A stretch of 6,633 nucleotides of DNA from Bryobacterales bacterium. GTDB lineage: Bacteria > Acidobacteriota > Terriglobia > Bryobacterales > Bryobacteraceae. Location: the NCBI GenBank assembly GCA_003164075.1, contig PLRZ01000403.1, positions 1-6,633 of the forward strand. The letters run 5' to 3'. The position numbers were made by a program, and so were the translations under genes. Under the pieces are notes generated by a model. The model saw nothing but the letters and a program-made list of their open reading frames with translations, was not told the origin of the DNA and did not search any database. Of the stretch, positions 6,465 to 6,633 are shown piece by piece (within the stretch, counting starts at the first letter, position 1; each line of letters begins with the position of its first letter).

Positions 6465-6633
6465 AGGCGAGCACCGCCTGCCCCGCCAGGCAGAAATTCA
6501 GAACTCCTGATGTCGGCCGGGCATTTCGGATAGTTGGGGAAATTGACCTGAGCCATGACGTGGCGCAGACACTCGTGTCTGCGGCGCCGAGACTCTTCTC
6601 GGCGCTCCGGGACGGTGGATGCCGCTCGCCAAG
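6465..6633. repeat. Second mosaic intergenic repeat block, running off the right edge
   Basis: This non-coding block repeats modules of the block at 3069-3334. GCACCGCCTGCCCC (6471-6484) equals 3192-3205. CGCCAGGCAGAAATT (6484-6498) equals 3254-3268. TCAGAACTCCTGATGTCG (6498-6515) matches 3076-3093 at 17 of 18 positions. CTCCGGG (6605-6611) and GGATGCCGCTC (6617-6627) equal 3307-3313 and 3318-3328. In addition, the 20 bases at 6465-6484 are the exact reverse complement of 3119-3138. The unit is cut by the window end. The stretch at 6343-6464, between the secreted-protein stop and this block, shows no gene or clear terminator. Confidence 0.8.
6564..6605. repeat. Two back-to-back 9-bp stem-loops
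   Basis: CGCAGACAC-TC-GTGTCTGCG (6564-6583) and GCGCCGAGA-CTCT-TCTCGGCGC (6584-6605) are both perfect 9-bp inverted repeats, directly abutting. They have related layouts, a GC-rich base and a GACAC or GAGA upper stem, but different sequences. No T-run follows. They lie inside the repeat block about 220 bp past the secreted-protein gene and could act as an RNA 3' end or as part of a dispersed repeat. Confidence 0.75.

Noticed and set aside
6263..6556. 97-codon minus-strand frame at the right end
   Set aside because: It overlaps the C-terminus of the secreted protein antisense and begins in repeat sequence; no domain is visible.

Overview
The window is GC-rich and most resembles Acidobacteriota, probably a Solibacter/Bryobacter-type genome. 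The basis is gene content (a secreted S9 peptidase, an orphan MOP-family flippase, a Ser/Thr-kinase remnant, and a secreted protein of a type I recall from such genomes) and intergenic DNA filled with short shuffled GC-rich repeats and hairpins. This taxonomic call is inference from recalled patterns, not a search result.

Layout, left to right. Positions 1-159 hold the broken end of a eukaryotic-type Ser/Thr protein kinase: the activation-segment and subdomain IX motifs are recognisable but lie in two frames, and the similarity stops abruptly. Positions 257-2737 (minus) encode a full-length secreted prolyl-oligopeptidase-type S9 peptidase with an intact Ser-Asp-His triad, a TTG start, and low-complexity inserts in its propeller. 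Just upstream, in the same frame, lies a possible 93-codon ORF (2759-3040, minus) with a good ribosome binding site but no recognisable homology. Positions 3041-3456 are non-coding and hold a mosaic of inverted and direct repeats. Positions 3457-5019 (minus) encode a complete Wzx/RfbX-type polysaccharide flippase. A 135-bp divergent intergenic region (5020-5154) has a perfect TTGACA hexamer and two perfect palindromes that could be operators. Positions 5155-6342 (plus) encode a secreted protein of conserved but functionally unassigned type. Positions 6343-6633 are non-coding; they repeat the modules seen at 3192-3334 in the same order and add two back-to-back 9-bp stem-loops.

The three intact genes are all envelope or exported proteins: a periplasmic or extracellular peptidase, an inner-membrane lipid-linked glycan flippase, and a secreted protein. 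They do not form a recognisable pathway. No glycosyltransferase or polymerase lies beside the flippase, and about 720 bp of repeat-rich DNA separates it from the peptidase gene. I found no tRNA, rRNA, CRISPR array, transposase or prophage gene. The less ordinary signals are the kinase remnant, the mosaic repeats with shared module order, the palindromes between the divergent genes, and the unassigned secreted family.
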